Shown here: one piece after another, positions 8,323 through 18,004 of the stretch
Layout: every line of letters starts with the position of its first letter
Position numbering within the stretch: the first letter of the stretch is position 1
Assembly (NCBI RefSeq): GCF_030408455.1
Contig: NZ_CP046977.1
Coordinates: forward strand, 434,001-498,000
Direction: 5' to 3'
Source of the DNA: Corynebacterium atrinae
GTDB taxonomy: Bacteria; Actinomycetota; Actinomycetes; Mycobacteriales; Mycobacteriaceae
DNA length: 64,000 bases
Notes under the pieces: model-generated
Database searches by the model: none
The model's input: the letters and a program-made list of their open reading frames with translations, nothing else
What the model was told of the DNA's origin: nothing
Position numbers and translations under genes: made by a program

Positions 8323-11300
8323 ATGCTGGGAACTGATGTGGAGCGCATTGTCGAACCACTCACGCTCGCGGAGCGGGAGCCGACGCCGCCATTGCCGCAG
8401 GGCACGTTGGCGGCAGAGGCGGTGCCACCGGCGCATCGCCCGGGGCCGTTGCCGTTGGTGCGGATCCTCATGCCCATCGTGATGATTGCCGGAATGGCGC
8501 TCATGGTTGGTCTCATGGTTATGGGCGGCGCTGGGGCGAACCCGATGATGTTGCTGTTTCCGCTCATGATGGGCATGTCCATGGTGATGATGTTCGCTCC
8601 TCCCCAAGGCGACGACGTTGATGAGACGAGGCGCACGTACCTGCGGCACCTAGGTGCCTTGCGCGACAAGGCCCTGGCTCATGCCGAGCAGCAACGTGCC
8701 CACGAGTTTCATCGGCACCCCGATCCCAGTGAATTGTGGTCGCGGGTGGACACTCGGCGACTGTGGGAGAAGGGAGCCGGGGATGCGGATGAGTTGGAAG
8801 TGCGGATCGGCATCGGGGACACGAGTTTGTGCACTCCGGTGCAGGTGGCGGATTCGGGGGCGGCCGAAGACCTTGATCCGGTGTGCGCGGTCAGTTTGCG
8901 GTCGACGGTGCGGGCGGTGAGTGTGTGCCCGAACATGCCGGTGGCAGTCCAGCTGCAGGCCTTCCGCTTCTTAGGCATTTCCGGGCCAGCCTCGCAGGAG
9001 TTGGCGCGGGCAATCGTCGCGCAGTTGGTCACCGCGCATGGGCCGGAACGTGTTGGCATCGAGGTCATCGGTGAGGGGTGGGAATGGGTGAAGTGGCTGC
9101 CACACACCCGTGAGCCGGAGAATGCCGCCCACCGGATACTCATTGTCAGTTCGGTGACCACCACCGGTACGGAGCCTTACCTGGATGATCCCGCCTGGAC
9201 CACCATCATCGACGTCGGATCGCGGGCCACGACGGCGCTGGGTATGCGGGCGGAGGCCGAGGGTTTTTCCCTGGCGGCATCGGCCACCGAGTTGAGCGCG
9301 CATACCGCCGCCGGAGTGGAAGTGCTGGGGGTGCCGGACCGACTCCGGGTGGGGGAGGCGACGATTATGGCGCGGGCCATGACGCGCTACCGACGGCCGG
9401 ACGGGGCATCGAAAAGCAGTGGACGCGACCTGACCTCCCTCATTGGGCTGGCCGACATCGATCAGCTCACCCCGGAGACGATGTGGCCGGGGCGACTGCA
9501 GTCGCGGCAGCGGCTGGTCGTGCCAATTGGGACGACGGAGCAAGGGGTGCCGGTGCGGTTGGATCTTAAAGAATCCGCGCACGGCGGGATGGGGCCGCAC
9601 GGGTTGTGCATCGGCGCGACGGGCAGCGGAAAGTCGGAGCTGTTGCGCACCCTCGTGGTGTCGCTGGCGGCGACGCACAGCCCGGAGGAACTTAACCTCG
9701 TGCTCGTTGACTTCAAAGGTGGCGCCACGTTCCTCGGTTGCGAGTCATTGCCGCATACCTCGGCAGTGATCACCAACCTCGCCGACGAGGCGATTCTCGT
9801 CGAGCGGATGTATGACGCGATCTCCGGTGAGCTCAATCGGCGCCAGGAGGTCCTGCGTACGGCGGGCAACTTTGCCAACGTCAGTGACTACACCGCGGCA
9901 CGGCTAAACGGGCGCGACGACCTCGAACCACTCCCGGCCCTGTTCATCGTGGTGGATGAGTTTTCGGAGCTCCTCGCCGCCCACCCAGACTTCGCCGACC
10001 TCTTCGTCGCGGTCGGCCGACTCGGGCGTTCCCTGCACGTTCACCTGTTGCTGGCCAGCCAGCGCCTCGAAGAGGGACGTCTCCGCGGGCTGGACTCGCA
10101 CTTGTCCTATCGCATCGGTTTGAAGACCTTCTCGGCCGCGGAATCGCGCCAGGTCTTAGGCATTACGGATGCCCATCATCTACCCAGCACACCTGGCGCG
10201 GGTTACCTCAAACATGACGCTGAGGACATCACCCGCTTCCAGGCGGCCTACGTCTCCGGCCCCCTGGTGCGCCGGGACGTCTCCGCACTGCCGGGCAACC
10301 GAGAGCGCCGTGTCGCCCTGTTCACCGGGTGGGAGCAGTTCGCGGAAGACGAGGAAACTCCCACGGTGCTCGACGAATCCACGACGCTTCTCGACGCCGT
10401 CGTGGACAAGGCCCGCGCCACCGCTTCCGCCCGCGGCCAGCGCGGCCGAAAGATCTGGCTCGAACCCTTGCCACCAGCCATCGAGCTGGCCGGAGTGGCG
10501 GACGATGTCGGATTCCTGTCGGCTGCAGTGGGCATCATTGACCTGCCTTATCACCAGCGCCAGGACCCGCTGGTGGTTGATTTTTCCACCGGCGGCGGGC
10601 ACCTCGCGGTGTGCGGCGGACCACAGACCGGCAAGTCCACTGCGCTGCGAACGGTTGTCGCATCGCTGGCGGCCACCCACGAGACGGGCGCCATCCGCTT
10701 TTACGTCCTCGACTTGGGTGGTGGAACGCTGGGAAACCTCTCCCTCCTGCCGCACGTGGCCGGCGTGGCCAATAGACACGATCCGGAACGAGTCCGCCGA
10801 ATCATCGATGAGGTCACCGGCTTCGTGGATGCTCCTGAGGATCGCCACACCTTCCTCGTGGTCGATGGCTGGCACAGCGTGGTCGGCGACTTCGAGGATC
10901 TGGTGGACTCGATTACGCGCATCGCCGCCGACGGCGCCTCCGCCCGCGTGCACCTCGTGGTGTCCACCCCGCGCTGGACCATCCTGCGCCCGGCCATCCG
11001 TGACCTCATCACCACCCGCTTTGAATTGAAACTGGGAGAGTCGATGGATTCCCTCATTGATCGCAAGGCCCAGCAAAAGTTGCCCTCGCTGCCGGGCAGG
11101 GGGGTAACCGATGACGCGCGGAACATGCTCATCGCCTTGAGTTCCTCCCAGGACCTCGGGCATATCGCCAGCATCTCGGGTACGGCCGTCCCCGCCCTGA
11201 AGGTGTTGCCCGAACGCATCAGTCTGGCTGAACTCGCACCCGTCCCTGGTACGGGCATCCCCCTGGCAGTCGGTGGTCCTCGCCTGGAAACCCTGGCCTG

Positions 11301-11934
11301 GGCGCCTGCTACCAGCCCCCACTTGGTGTGTATCGGTGGGCAGGGATCAGGAAAATCGACGCTGCTGCGCACGGTGGCAAAGGGCATCAGCCAGCTGGGT
11401 CCAGAGCAGGCACGAATGGTGGTGGTCGATCATCGGCGCGCGCACCTGGGCGCGCTCGACGAGGATATGCTCGCCGCTTACTCGGCGACCTCGCCCGCGA
11501 CGAAGTCCGCGCTGGACGATACCGTGACCACGCTGCGTTCCCGCCTGCCTGGCCCGGACATCACTCCGCAGGACCTTTCCGCCCGGTCCTGGTGGACCGG
11601 TCCCGACATCTTCGTGCTTATCGACGACCTCGACCTCGTCGCCGATCACCTCCTCCACCCCCTGCTGGAGTTGTTGCCGCACTCCCGCGACATCGGCCTC
11701 CACCTCGTGCTCGCCCGTAAAGCCGGCGGTGTCGGGCGAGCCCTGTTCGGGCCCTTTCTCTCCGCCGTTCGAGACCAGACCCCGGCCGTCATGCTTCTCG
11801 ACGCCGACCGAGACGAAGGCGCGATCTTCGGCATCAAACCTCTCGCCCAACCGCCCGGCCGCGGCACCTGGCAGGTACGGGGAGACACCGTCGGCATCGC
11901 CCACGTGGCCATCAGTGAGGAGGAAACAGAATGA
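8323..11934 (+). CDS. eccC4: ESX-4 type VII secretion motor ATPase EccC (three ATPase domains)
   Basis: 1203 residues, uninterrupted (EccCa and EccCb fused). Two N-terminal helices (about 44-90) are followed by three FtsK/SpoIIIE-like ATPase domains. Walker A motifs: GATGSGKS at 431-438, GGPQTGKS at 765-772, GGQGSGKS at 1005-1012. Domain 1 keeps a full Walker B (LFIVVDEFSELL). Domains 2 and 3 have FLVVDGWHS and VLIDDLDLV, so the DE pair is not kept in domain 2. This fits the usual pattern in which ATPase 1 powers secretion and the later domains bind substrate signals. The start has a strong GAGGGGGATGAATA leader. Confidence 0.95.
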   Translation: MLGTDVERIVEPLTLAEREPTPPLPQGTLAAEAVPPAHRPGPLPLVRILMPIVMIAGMALMVGLMVMGGAGANPMMLLFPLMMGMSMVMMFAPPQGDDVDETRRTYLRHLGALRDKALAHAEQQRAHEFHRHPDPSELWSRVDTRRLWEKGAGDADELEVRIGIGDTSLCTPVQVADSGAAEDLDPVCAVSLRSTVRAVSVCPNMPVAVQLQAFRFLGISGPASQELARAIVAQLVTAHGPERVGIEVIGEGWEWVKWLPHTREPENAAHRILIVSSVTTTGTEPYLDDPAWTTIIDVGSRATTALGMRAEAEGFSLAASATELSAHTAAGVEVLGVPDRLRVGEATIMARAMTRYRRPDGASKSSGRDLTSLIGLADIDQLTPETMWPGRLQSRQRLVVPIGTTEQGVPVRLDLKESAHGGMGPHGLCIGATGSGKSELLRTLVVSLAATHSPEELNLVLVDFKGGATFLGCESLPHTSAVITNLADEAILVERMYDAISGELNRRQEVLRTAGNFANVSDYTAARLNGRDDLEPLPALFIVVDEFSELLAAHPDFADLFVAVGRLGRSLHVHLLLASQRLEEGRLRGLDSHLSYRIGLKTFSAAESRQVLGITDAHHLPSTPGAGYLKHDAEDITRFQAAYVSGPLVRRDVSALPGNRERRVALFTGWEQFAEDEETPTVLDESTTLLDAVVDKARATASARGQRGRKIWLEPLPPAIELAGVADDVGFLSAAVGIIDLPYHQRQDPLVVDFSTGGGHLAVCGGPQTGKSTALRTVVASLAATHETGAIRFYVLDLGGGTLGNLSLLPHVAGVANRHDPERVRRIIDEVTGFVDAPEDRHTFLVVDGWHSVVGDFEDLVDSITRIAADGASARVHLVVSTPRWTILRPAIRDLITTRFELKLGESMDSLIDRKAQQKLPSLPGRGVTDDARNMLIALSSSQDLGHIASISGTAVPALKVLPERISLAELAPVPGTGIPLAVGGPRLETLAWAPATSPHLVCIGGQGSGKSTLLRTVAKGISQLGPEQARMVVVDHRRAHLGALDEDMLAAYSATSPATKSALDDTVTTLRSRLPGPDITPQDLSARSWWTGPDIFVLIDDLDLVADHLLHPLLELLPHSRDIGLHLVLARKAGGVGRALFGPFLSAVRDQTPAVMLLDADRDEGAIFGIKPLAQPPGRGTWQVRGDTVGIAHVAISEEETE

Positions 11935-12896
11935 GCGCCCCGGCCGTCCCCGTCACATTGACCATCACCGTGCTCGATAGCGCGACCATCTTCGAAGGGC
12001 CCGACACGGTCTACCGCTACGACTTACCGGGCACCGGCATCGTCGACGGGTGGGCGCTCCCGGCCGTCCTCGACCAGGCTCGCGAACTATGCAACCTGCA
12101 ATGGCCCGAGGTGGAGATCGTCATTGACGCCGACGAATCCGCCACCGAAGTGCTCACCCACAGCTTCCTCAACAAAGGAGTCGCGGCCTACCCCACCGAG
12201 GCGCTGCGGGAAACCCCTCTTCCCGGTCCCCGGGAGGAAGAGCTCATGGTTATCCGGCCCTCCAGCGACAGCGGCCGCCATCGCCTCCCCGGTGGGGTAG
12301 TGGTCAGCCCGTTCCATTTCGTTGTCGCGGCGGTGGTCCTGGCGATCGGCGGCTTGAGCTGGTGGGCGCTGGACAGCGGGCCGATACCCGTGGTGGCCGA
12401 GCCTATGTCGGAAACCTCCACGACAGCCTCCCCGCAGCGGACGACGGCGCCGGACACGGCGACGTCGATAAGCACTCCCTCACCCCAGCAGGTGATCCTC
12501 GAACATTCCGGGCTGCGCCTGAGCGCGCCGGGTGGGTTTCGCCTCGAAGACCGTGATGGTGGGTTGATGGCGCTGGGGGAGGATCCCGGGCTGCGCATCC
12601 ACCTCTCGGCCGATCCGGTGTATTCCGTGCCCGCTGCGGCGGTGCTGGCGCGGGTGCACGAGATGGTGGCGGAGGATGGCAGCCTGCATGCTTTGGAACC
12701 ACAAAGCGGGTCGCGTGGGCAAGAGCTGACTCGCTATCGCGAAGACCCCGGCGATGGCTCCGAAGTGGTGTGGCACACCTGGGTGGAGGCCGGGCACCAG
12801 TTCAGTGTGGGTTGTCACTCCCGCGCCGAGGCGACGATCCCGCAGGAAGCGGCCTGTCGGATGGCCCTGGATAGCCTCGAGCTCCGGGATTACTAA
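11931..12896 (+). CDS. Type VII secretion-associated protein (Rv3446c-like, TIGR03931)
   Basis: 321 residues, start overlapping the eccC stop by ATGA. The N-terminal ~120 residues form an actin-like/ASKHA-like domain in this family (VTLTITVLDSATIFEGP ... EVEIVIDADESATEVLT). A single transmembrane helix (about 125-145) follows, then a Ser/Thr-rich linker and an extracytoplasmic C-terminal domain ending in ECHSRAEATIPQEAACRMALDSL-like text, with two cysteines. It corresponds by position and architecture to Rv3446c of the mycobacterial ESX-4 locus. The exact role is unknown, but the gene is a regular member of ESX-4 loci. Confidence 0.85.
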   Translation: MSAPAVPVTLTITVLDSATIFEGPDTVYRYDLPGTGIVDGWALPAVLDQARELCNLQWPEVEIVIDADESATEVLTHSFLNKGVAAYPTEALRETPLPGPREEELMVIRPSSDSGRHRLPGGVVVSPFHFVVAAVVLAIGGLSWWALDSGPIPVVAEPMSETSTTASPQRTTAPDTATSISTPSPQQVILEHSGLRLSAPGGFRLEDRDGGLMALGEDPGLRIHLSADPVYSVPAAAVLARVHEMVAEDGSLHALEPQSGSRGQELTRYREDPGDGSEVVWHTWVEAGHQFSVGCHSRAEATIPQEAACRMALDSLELRDY

Positions 12897-13044
12897 AAAC
12901 TTCTCTGTATCGGGGAACCGGGTGGAGGAAAGCGGAGTCCAACAAAGGTGAAAGGAAAGCATGATGGCCTTTCGGGGGAGCGCCGGGAACAGCCTGGCGC
13001 CACTATCAACTAGTACCCACGTTCGAGGAGGGGCGAACCACACT

Positions 13045-13362
13045 ATGAGCAGCATGTTCAGAACAGAATCCGATGTGATGCTGGCTACGGCCGGCCGGGT
13101 CGATAGCACTAACAATGAGGTACAGGGGGAATTGGGTCGCCTGCAGGGCGTCGTGGACGGGGTCCGCGGCAACTGGGCCGGCTCTGCCCAGGTCAGCTTT
13201 GATTCGCTCATGCAGCGGTGGAACAACTCTGCCCGCGAGCTGCGCGAGGCGCTGACCAGCATTTCTGACAACATTCGCCACAACGCCCAGTCCTTTGATT
13301 CCACCGAAGCTGATAACGCGCAGGCGTTTAGCAACGTTGGCGGTCAGGGATTGGCGCTTTAG
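13045..13362 (+). CDS. esxU: WXG100 protein, EsxU-like ESX-4 substrate
   Basis: 105 residues, helix-turn-helix hairpin with WAG at residues 43-45, the standard place for the WXG turn. ESX substrates of this kind form heterodimers with a partner encoded next to them, here the gene at 13389. The start chosen (ATG 13045) has GAGGAGGGG upstream and gives canonical length. An in-frame ATG at 12961 has an even better ribosome site (AAAGGAAAGC) and would add 28 residues. The assignment to EsxU rather than EsxT rests on order (Rv3446c-esxU-esxT) and should be treated as positional. Confidence 0.85.
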   Translation: MSSMFRTESDVMLATAGRVDSTNNEVQGELGRLQGVVDGVRGNWAGSAQVSFDSLMQRWNNSARELREALTSISDNIRHNAQSFDSTEADNAQAFSNVGGQGLAL

Positions 13363-13388
13363 AGGAATTGATAAGGAGCACACTGATT

Positions 13389-13676
13389 ATGGATGCTATT
13401 AAGTACCAGTTCGGGGCCATCGAGGCTGCCGCCGGTGATATCAATGCCACCTCCGGGCGCATCAACGGCCTGCTGGATGATCTCAAGTCGCAGATCCAGC
13501 CGATGGCCGCAACGTGGGAAGGTGAATCGGCTGCCGCATACGCGGAGGCGCAGGCCCGCTGGGATCGTTCGGCCGCCGAGCTCAACACCATTCTCGCCAC
13601 CATCTCCCGCACTGTCTCCCAGGGCAATGAGCGGATGAGCGACGTCAACCGTCGAGCCGCCGCCAGCTGGGGATAG
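13389..13676 (+). CDS. esxT: WXG100 protein, EsxT-like ESX-4 substrate
   Basis: 95 residues, ATG preceded by AAGGAG. The sequence reads MDAIKYQFGAIEAAAGDI through two amphipathic helices around WEG (residue ~43), ending RRAAASWG. Length and motif are typical of WXG100 proteins. It lies 26 bp after the esxU-like gene, so the two are certainly cotranscribed and probably pair as a heterodimer before export by EccC. It precedes a strong terminator, so the ESX-4 unit ends here. Confidence 0.88.
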   Translation: MDAIKYQFGAIEAAAGDINATSGRINGLLDDLKSQIQPMAATWEGESAAAYAEAQARWDRSAAELNTILATISRTVSQGNERMSDVNRRAAASWG

Positions 13677-13772
13677 CAGACCGCGTGCTGGGCCCGTTCA
13701 CCATGGCAGACGCACCCTGGGTCCAGCACCGCGAGCGGTTGGGCTAACCGCTGCGCGACCTTTGTCCACCAC

Positions 13773-13810
13773 ACCACCCGCCGAGGAGTCATTCCTTGGC
13801 GGGTGGTTTT
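13773..13810 (+). terminator. Rho-independent terminator of the ESX-4 operon
   Basis: ACCACCCGCC (13773-13782) pairs with GGCGGGTGGT (13798-13807), AGGA/TCCT pair inside, and TTTT follows. The remaining 13811-13973 is the leader of rplM; nothing coding is visible there. Confidence 0.88.
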
Positions 13811-13973
13811 GGCGTTCTGAGCCCCGGTGACCTAGAGTTAAATCCCTGTGTGTGCTGCCCCGACTTAACCGTCAGGGCGGCGGATTATCCGCGGGTCTCC
13901 ACCGGCCGCCGCGGCTTCATCCCCGCGCACAGCACCTGGCCGGCAGCCCCAGACAGACTTTCAAGGAGTCATT

Positions 13974-14417
13974 TTGTCTACTTTCCACCCGAAGAGCGGT
14001 GACATTACCCGCAAGTGGTACGTCATCGACGCCACCGACGTGGTGCTGGGTCGACTTGCTTCCCACGTGGCAGACCTGCTGCGCGGCAAGGGCAAGCCCC
14101 AGTTCGCACCGAACGTTGACTGCGGTGACCACGTCATCATCATCAACGCCGACAAGGTTCACATCTCCTCCAACAAGCGTGAGCGCGAGATGCGCTACCG
14201 CCACTCCGGCTACCCGGGTGGACTGAAGTCCATGACCCTGGGTAAGGCTCTGGATACCCGCCCTGACCGCGTGGTTGAGGAAGCAATCGTCGGCATGATG
14301 CCGCACAACAAGCTTTCCCGCTCCTCCGCTAAGAAGCTCCACGTTTTCACCGGCTCCGAGCACCCCTACGCCGGCCAGAAGCCCGAGTCCTACGAAATCA
14401 AGCAGGTGGCACAGTGA
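13974..14417 (+). CDS. rplM: 50S ribosomal protein L13
   Basis: 147 residues, TTG start preceded by AAGGAG. The sequence [29 protein letters not shown] and later [15 protein letters not shown] is the L13 signature. It is an early-assembly protein of the large ribosomal subunit. It overlaps rpsI by GTGA, the usual rplM-rpsI operon. The 163 bases upstream probably contain the ribosomal promoter. Confidence 0.97.
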   Translation: MSTFHPKSGDITRKWYVIDATDVVLGRLASHVADLLRGKGKPQFAPNVDCGDHVIIINADKVHISSNKREREMRYRHSGYPGGLKSMTLGKALDTRPDRVVEEAIVGMMPHNKLSRSSAKKLHVFTGSEHPYAGQKPESYEIKQVAQ

Positions 14418-14959
14418 CCGACCAGAATCAGAACGAGGACCTGACCGTGGTTGAGGCTGGCGACATCGAAGCCGCCTCCGCTGCCACCGAAGAGTTCAAC
14501 TACACCATCGCCGACGCCGTCGCCCCCGAGGTTGACGTCGACGAGACCGAGGTTGTCACCGAGGTCGTTCTCGAAGGCCCGATCCAGACCGTTGGTCGCC
14601 GTAAGCGCGCCATCGCCCGCGTCCGCGTGGTTGCTGGCACCGGTGAGATCACCTGCAATGGCCGTGCTCTGGACGAGTACTTCCCGAACAAGCTCCACCA
14701 GCAGGACATCCTTGGTCCGCTGACCCTCCTCGAGCGCGAGGGCCAGTTCGACATCAAGGCCAACATTTCCGGTGGCGGCCCGACCGGCCAGTCCGGCGCT
14801 CTGCGCCTGGCCATCGCCCGCGCCCTGAACCTGTACAGCCCGGCTGATCGTGCCGCCCTGAAGAAGGCCGGTTACCTCACCCGTGACGCTCGTGCAGTCG
14901 AGCGCAAGAAGGCTGGTCTGCACAAGGCACGTCGTGCCCCGCAGTACTCCAAGCGCTAA
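14414..14959 (+). CDS. rpsI: 30S ribosomal protein S9
   Basis: 181 residues, GTG start overlapping rplM. The first ~50 residues are an acidic Ala/Glu/Val-rich extension typical of actinobacterial S9. The core begins at [16 protein letters not shown] and ends with the conserved basic tail [17 protein letters not shown], whose last arginine reaches the P-site tRNA. Small-subunit protein; translationally coupled to rplM. Confidence 0.97.
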   Translation: MTDQNQNEDLTVVEAGDIEAASAATEEFNYTIADAVAPEVDVDETEVVTEVVLEGPIQTVGRRKRAIARVRVVAGTGEITCNGRALDEYFPNKLHQQDILGPLTLLEREGQFDIKANISGGGPTGQSGALRLAIARALNLYSPADRAALKKAGYLTRDARAVERKKAGLHKARRAPQYSKR

Positions 14960-14978
14960 ATTTCGCAGCTTGCTTGCC

Positions 14979-15017
14979 GACGCCGCCCCTACCGCTTCTT
15001 GCGGACGGGGCGGCGTT
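14979..15017 (+). terminator. Hairpin after rpsI, probable terminator
   Basis: GACGCCGCCCC (14979-14989) pairs with GGGGCGGCGTT (15007-15017), and CCGC/GCGG pair again inside the loop. Stable, but followed by CGCCG and not by a T-run, so termination may be partial. Confidence 0.6.
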
Positions 15018-15049
15018 CGCCGTTGGTGGGGGAGTGCATAATAGACGGC

Positions 15050-16393
15050 ATGACAAGACTTTTCGGCACAGATGGTGTTCGTGGGCTGGCGAACAAGGAA
15101 CTTACGGCCTCGATGGCGTTGAAGTTGGGGGCGGCGGCCGCTCAGGTGCTCACCTCGGATCGTAAGTCCAGCGACCTGCGTCCGATCGCCGTCGTCGGCC
15201 GTGACCCCCGCGTCTCTGGCGAAATGTTGGCTGCAGCACTCGCCGCTGGACTGGCTTCCTGTGGCGTGGACGTGCTCCGCGTCGGCGTGATCCCCACCCC
15301 AGGTGTCGCTTTCCTCACCGATGACTATGGGGCCGACCTCGGTGTCATGATCTCGGCGTCCCACAACCCGATGCCCGATAACGGCATCAAGTTCTTCTCC
15401 GCCGGGGGCAAGAAGCTGCCCGATTCCGTCGAGGACGAGATCGAAGCCATGATGGAGCACCTCCCGGAGACCGGCCCCACCGGAACGGGCGTGGGCCGCG
15501 TCATCGAGGAGTCCCCGGATGCGCAGGACCGCTATCTGGCGCACCTACGCGACTCTGCCCAGACTGATCTGTCGGGTATCAAGGTGGTCGTTGACTGTGC
15601 CAATGGTGCAGCCTCTGAGGTCGCCCCGCTGGCGTATGCGGCTGCGGGCGCTGAGGTCATCGCGATCCACAACCGGCCTAACGCCTACAACATCAACGAC
15701 AATTCGGGCTCGACGCACATTGAGCAGACCCAGAAGGCGGTCCTTGAGCACGGGGCGCATCTAGGCTTGGCCCACGATGGTGACGCTGACCGCTGCCTCG
15801 CCGTCGACGCGGAGGGCAACGTGGTTGATGGCGATCAGATCATGGCGATCCTGGCGGTTGGCATGAAGGAGAAGTCAGAGCTGCGCAAAAACACTTTGGT
15901 GGCGACCGTCATGAGCAACTTGGGCCTCAAGATTGCCATGAAGGAGCAGGGCATTCCGATGCTGGAGACCCAGGTCGGTGACCGCTACGTGCTGGAGGAG
16001 CTAAACCGCGGTGGCTACAGCCTCGGCGGCGAGCAGTCTGGTCACATCGTGCTACCCGATCACTGCACCACCGGCGACGGCACTCTCACCGGCCTCAAAC
16101 TCATGGAGCGCATGGCAGAGACGGGCAGCACCCTTGGCGAGTTGGCCTCGGTGATGAAGGTCCTGCCACAGGTGCTCATCAACGTTCCCGTCGCCGACAA
16201 GTCCGTCATCGTCGATCACCCTCAAGTTTTGGAGGCCATTGCCGCGGCCGAGGAGGAGCTGGGCGAGTCCGGCCGTGTTCTTCTGCGCGCCTCGGGCACT
16301 GAGGCACTGTTCCGCGTCATGGTCGAGGCCGGGGGCAGCGAGCAGGCCCGCCGGGTGGCCGGCCGCCTGGCAGCCGTGGTGGCGTCAGTTTAG
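15050..16393 (+). CDS. glmM: Phosphoglucosamine mutase GlmM
   Basis: 447 residues. It interconverts glucosamine-6-P and glucosamine-1-P in UDP-GlcNAc synthesis for peptidoglycan. The N-terminus is [18 protein letters not shown]. The phosphoserine loop is [19 protein letters not shown] with Ser104. The metal loop is [12 protein letters not shown], the sugar loop GGEQSGHIV, and the phosphate-binding end [16 protein letters not shown]. Full length. GlmS, the preceding enzyme of the pathway, is encoded 2.7 kb downstream. Confidence 0.97.
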   Translation: MTRLFGTDGVRGLANKELTASMALKLGAAAAQVLTSDRKSSDLRPIAVVGRDPRVSGEMLAAALAAGLASCGVDVLRVGVIPTPGVAFLTDDYGADLGVMISASHNPMPDNGIKFFSAGGKKLPDSVEDEIEAMMEHLPETGPTGTGVGRVIEESPDAQDRYLAHLRDSAQTDLSGIKVVVDCANGAASEVAPLAYAAAGAEVIAIHNRPNAYNINDNSGSTHIEQTQKAVLEHGAHLGLAHDGDADRCLAVDAEGNVVDGDQIMAILAVGMKEKSELRKNTLVATVMSNLGLKIAMKEQGIPMLETQVGDRYVLEELNRGGYSLGGEQSGHIVLPDHCTTGDGTLTGLKLMERMAETGSTLGELASVMKVLPQVLINVPVADKSVIVDHPQVLEAIAAAEEELGESGRVLLRASGTEALFRVMVEAGGSEQARRVAGRLAAVVASV

Positions 16394-16475
16394 AAAGAGC
16401 GGGAACCTTTGGCCCCTTCGGAGAGTCCAACACTGATGACATTTTAGTTGAGGATTTTCACGAGGGGGTCTATTC

Positions 16476-16775
16476 ATGTCGGGGATCAATCTCGACCTGC
16501 AGGAAGCGCTGGCTGTGTTATCGCGCCTGCGGGCAGACGGGGACGAGCAGCACCAGCGGCACGTGTCCACATCGCCGTCTTACCCCGTGTCCGCCGCTGG
16601 GCGCGACTTCGCCGACCGGGGGCAGGCGATTGCCCATGCGTTGCAGAGGGTGCATCTCACGGGGACACAGTGTATCGACGCCGTGCGGACCACCACCGAA
16701 GCCAGCGTCGCGCAGGTGCGGGTCTACGGGAGCACAGACGCCCTCGGTGCCGCCGACCTGGGGGCCGGCGCATGA
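16476..16775 (+). CDS. Unrecognised 99-residue protein, first gene of a three-gene unit (EspC/WXG-like?)
   Basis: ATG preceded by GAGGGGG. The protein is mostly helical by composition, about the size of ESX substrates. It contains SAAGRDFADRGQAIAHALQRVHLTG followed by a second alanine-rich helix ending at VYG. This recalls small EspC-type or WXG100-type ESX proteins (a helix, a turn, a helix of 100 residues in total), but there is no WXG motif and I cannot assign a family. Its stop overlaps the next start by ATGA, so the two products are made together. Real gene: high likelihood; function: unknown. Confidence 0.6.
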   Translation: MSGINLDLQEALAVLSRLRADGDEQHQRHVSTSPSYPVSAAGRDFADRGQAIAHALQRVHLTGTQCIDAVRTTTEASVAQVRVYGSTDALGAADLGAGA

Positions 16776-18004
16776 GGGCGGGCGGCTATGGCGCCGCGGT
16801 CCGGCAATTGCGGCAATCCTCCCGCGGGTTGTACGCGGGCCCACGGATCGGGGAGGACGAGCTTAGTGAGGCCCTAGCCGCGACTGAGGGGCTGGACCCC
16901 ACGGCCCTTTTAGGCCATACCCGGGAGGCGGTGGGCGGAAGCGAGGCGTCGACAATGCGCTCGGGCATCCTCCCGGAGATAGGCAAACTGCTATTCCAGG
17001 TCGCGGCAGGCGCGATCGCCACCAAGATCGGCGAGGAGATCCAGGAGTGGTGGAACAATCGCCAGAAGTCCAAAGAGCTGAGCGAGTCGGCGGAGCAGGC
17101 GAGCGATGCCCTCAGCGACATTCAAAGGAACTCCGACCTCAGTGTGTCCGAGATCCTCAGCGCGCTCACCGGCGTCATCACCCAGTTGAGCTCGTTTCTC
17201 TCTCGCATTGACCCGGCCACCTTCCCGCGTGAGTTCTCCGAGTGCGTTGCCGCAGGTTCCGAACTCATCGACGCCGCTGGCGCCACCGTCCTCGAGCAGT
17301 GCCGCGATCGCGATAAGGCCGTGTGCCAGTGTTTCGACGAGTTCCTCACTCGTTGCGAATTGGTTTGTGAGAAGCCCGCTGGCGCGCCCCAGACTGCCAT
17401 AGCTACCTGCGAGGAGGTACCGACGGCCCCGGCAGCCGCTGGGAGAGAAAGCGGAGGCACGTCCGGTGGCGGCACGAGCAGCCCGCCACCTGCCCCAGCT
17501 GCACCTGGCTCTGCACCGCCCCCAACGACGCCTCAGTCCGTTGAACCACCTGCTACTCCTCCGGCTCCGTCAACACCGCCAACGGCTGTTCCACCGGTCG
17601 AAGCGCCGCCGACGACACCGCAGGCGGTGGAGGACTGCGCTCCGGCCCGGGACTGTGAGAAGCCGGCCGAGGAGCGAGTTGAGGAGCCCGCTGAGGAGCC
17701 CGCTGGGGACCTAGAAGAGGAAGAGTCGGGCGAAGACTTCACCGGCATCCTTGGACTCATCGGTATCGGCATCTTGGCGCTGTGCCTGGAAGCGATCATT
17801 GATTGCCTCCAGGAGACGCCCACTCTCGAGCCCATACCCGAGCCAGCTCCCGAGCCCGAACCTACCCCGGAGCCACCGCCGCCACCGAAGCAAAATCTGC
17901 CACCGGACCTCGCTGCGGTCCCTGAGCCGCCGCCACCGCCCAAGCAGAACACTCCAGTGGAACAACCAGCGGCGGGCGGGGCTAGAAAGGCAGGGCAGTG
18001 GTAG
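16772..18004 (+). CDS. Unrecognised 410-residue membrane protein with Cys cluster and Pro-rich regions
   Basis: ATG overlapping the preceding stop. Domains in order: helical N-terminal part with RQSSRGLYAGPRIGEDELSEAL; a hydrophobic segment near 75-90 (LFQVAAGAIATKIGEEI) and EWWNN; a helical region with five to six cysteines (SECV ... EQCRDRDKAVCQCFDEF ... RCELVCEKP, about 155-210); a Pro/Thr-rich stretch (about 230-285); an acidic Glu-rich part; one transmembrane helix at about 323-345 (FTGILGLIGIGILALCLEA); and a tail with two copies of PEPPPPPKQN. Proline-rich linkers around a helix are common in ESX-linked and cell-surface proteins. No known family recognised. Confidence 0.65.
   Translation: MRAGGYGAAVRQLRQSSRGLYAGPRIGEDELSEALAATEGLDPTALLGHTREAVGGSEASTMRSGILPEIGKLLFQVAAGAIATKIGEEIQEWWNNRQKSKELSESAEQASDALSDIQRNSDLSVSEILSALTGVITQLSSFLSRIDPATFPREFSECVAAGSELIDAAGATVLEQCRDRDKAVCQCFDEFLTRCELVCEKPAGAPQTAIATCEEVPTAPAAAGRESGGTSGGGTSSPPPAPAAPGSAPPPTTPQSVEPPATPPAPSTPPTAVPPVEAPPTTPQAVEDCAPARDCEKPAEERVEEPAEEPAGDLEEEESGEDFTGILGLIGIGILALCLEAIIDCLQETPTLEPIPEPAPEPEPTPEPPPPPKQNLPPDLAAVPEPPPPPKQNTPVEQPAAGGARKAGQW

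Noticed and set aside
16448..16771. N-terminal extension of the 410-residue protein
   Set aside because: This part is Arg-rich out-of-frame reading of the preceding gene; ATG 16772 overlaps its stop as expected for coupled genes.
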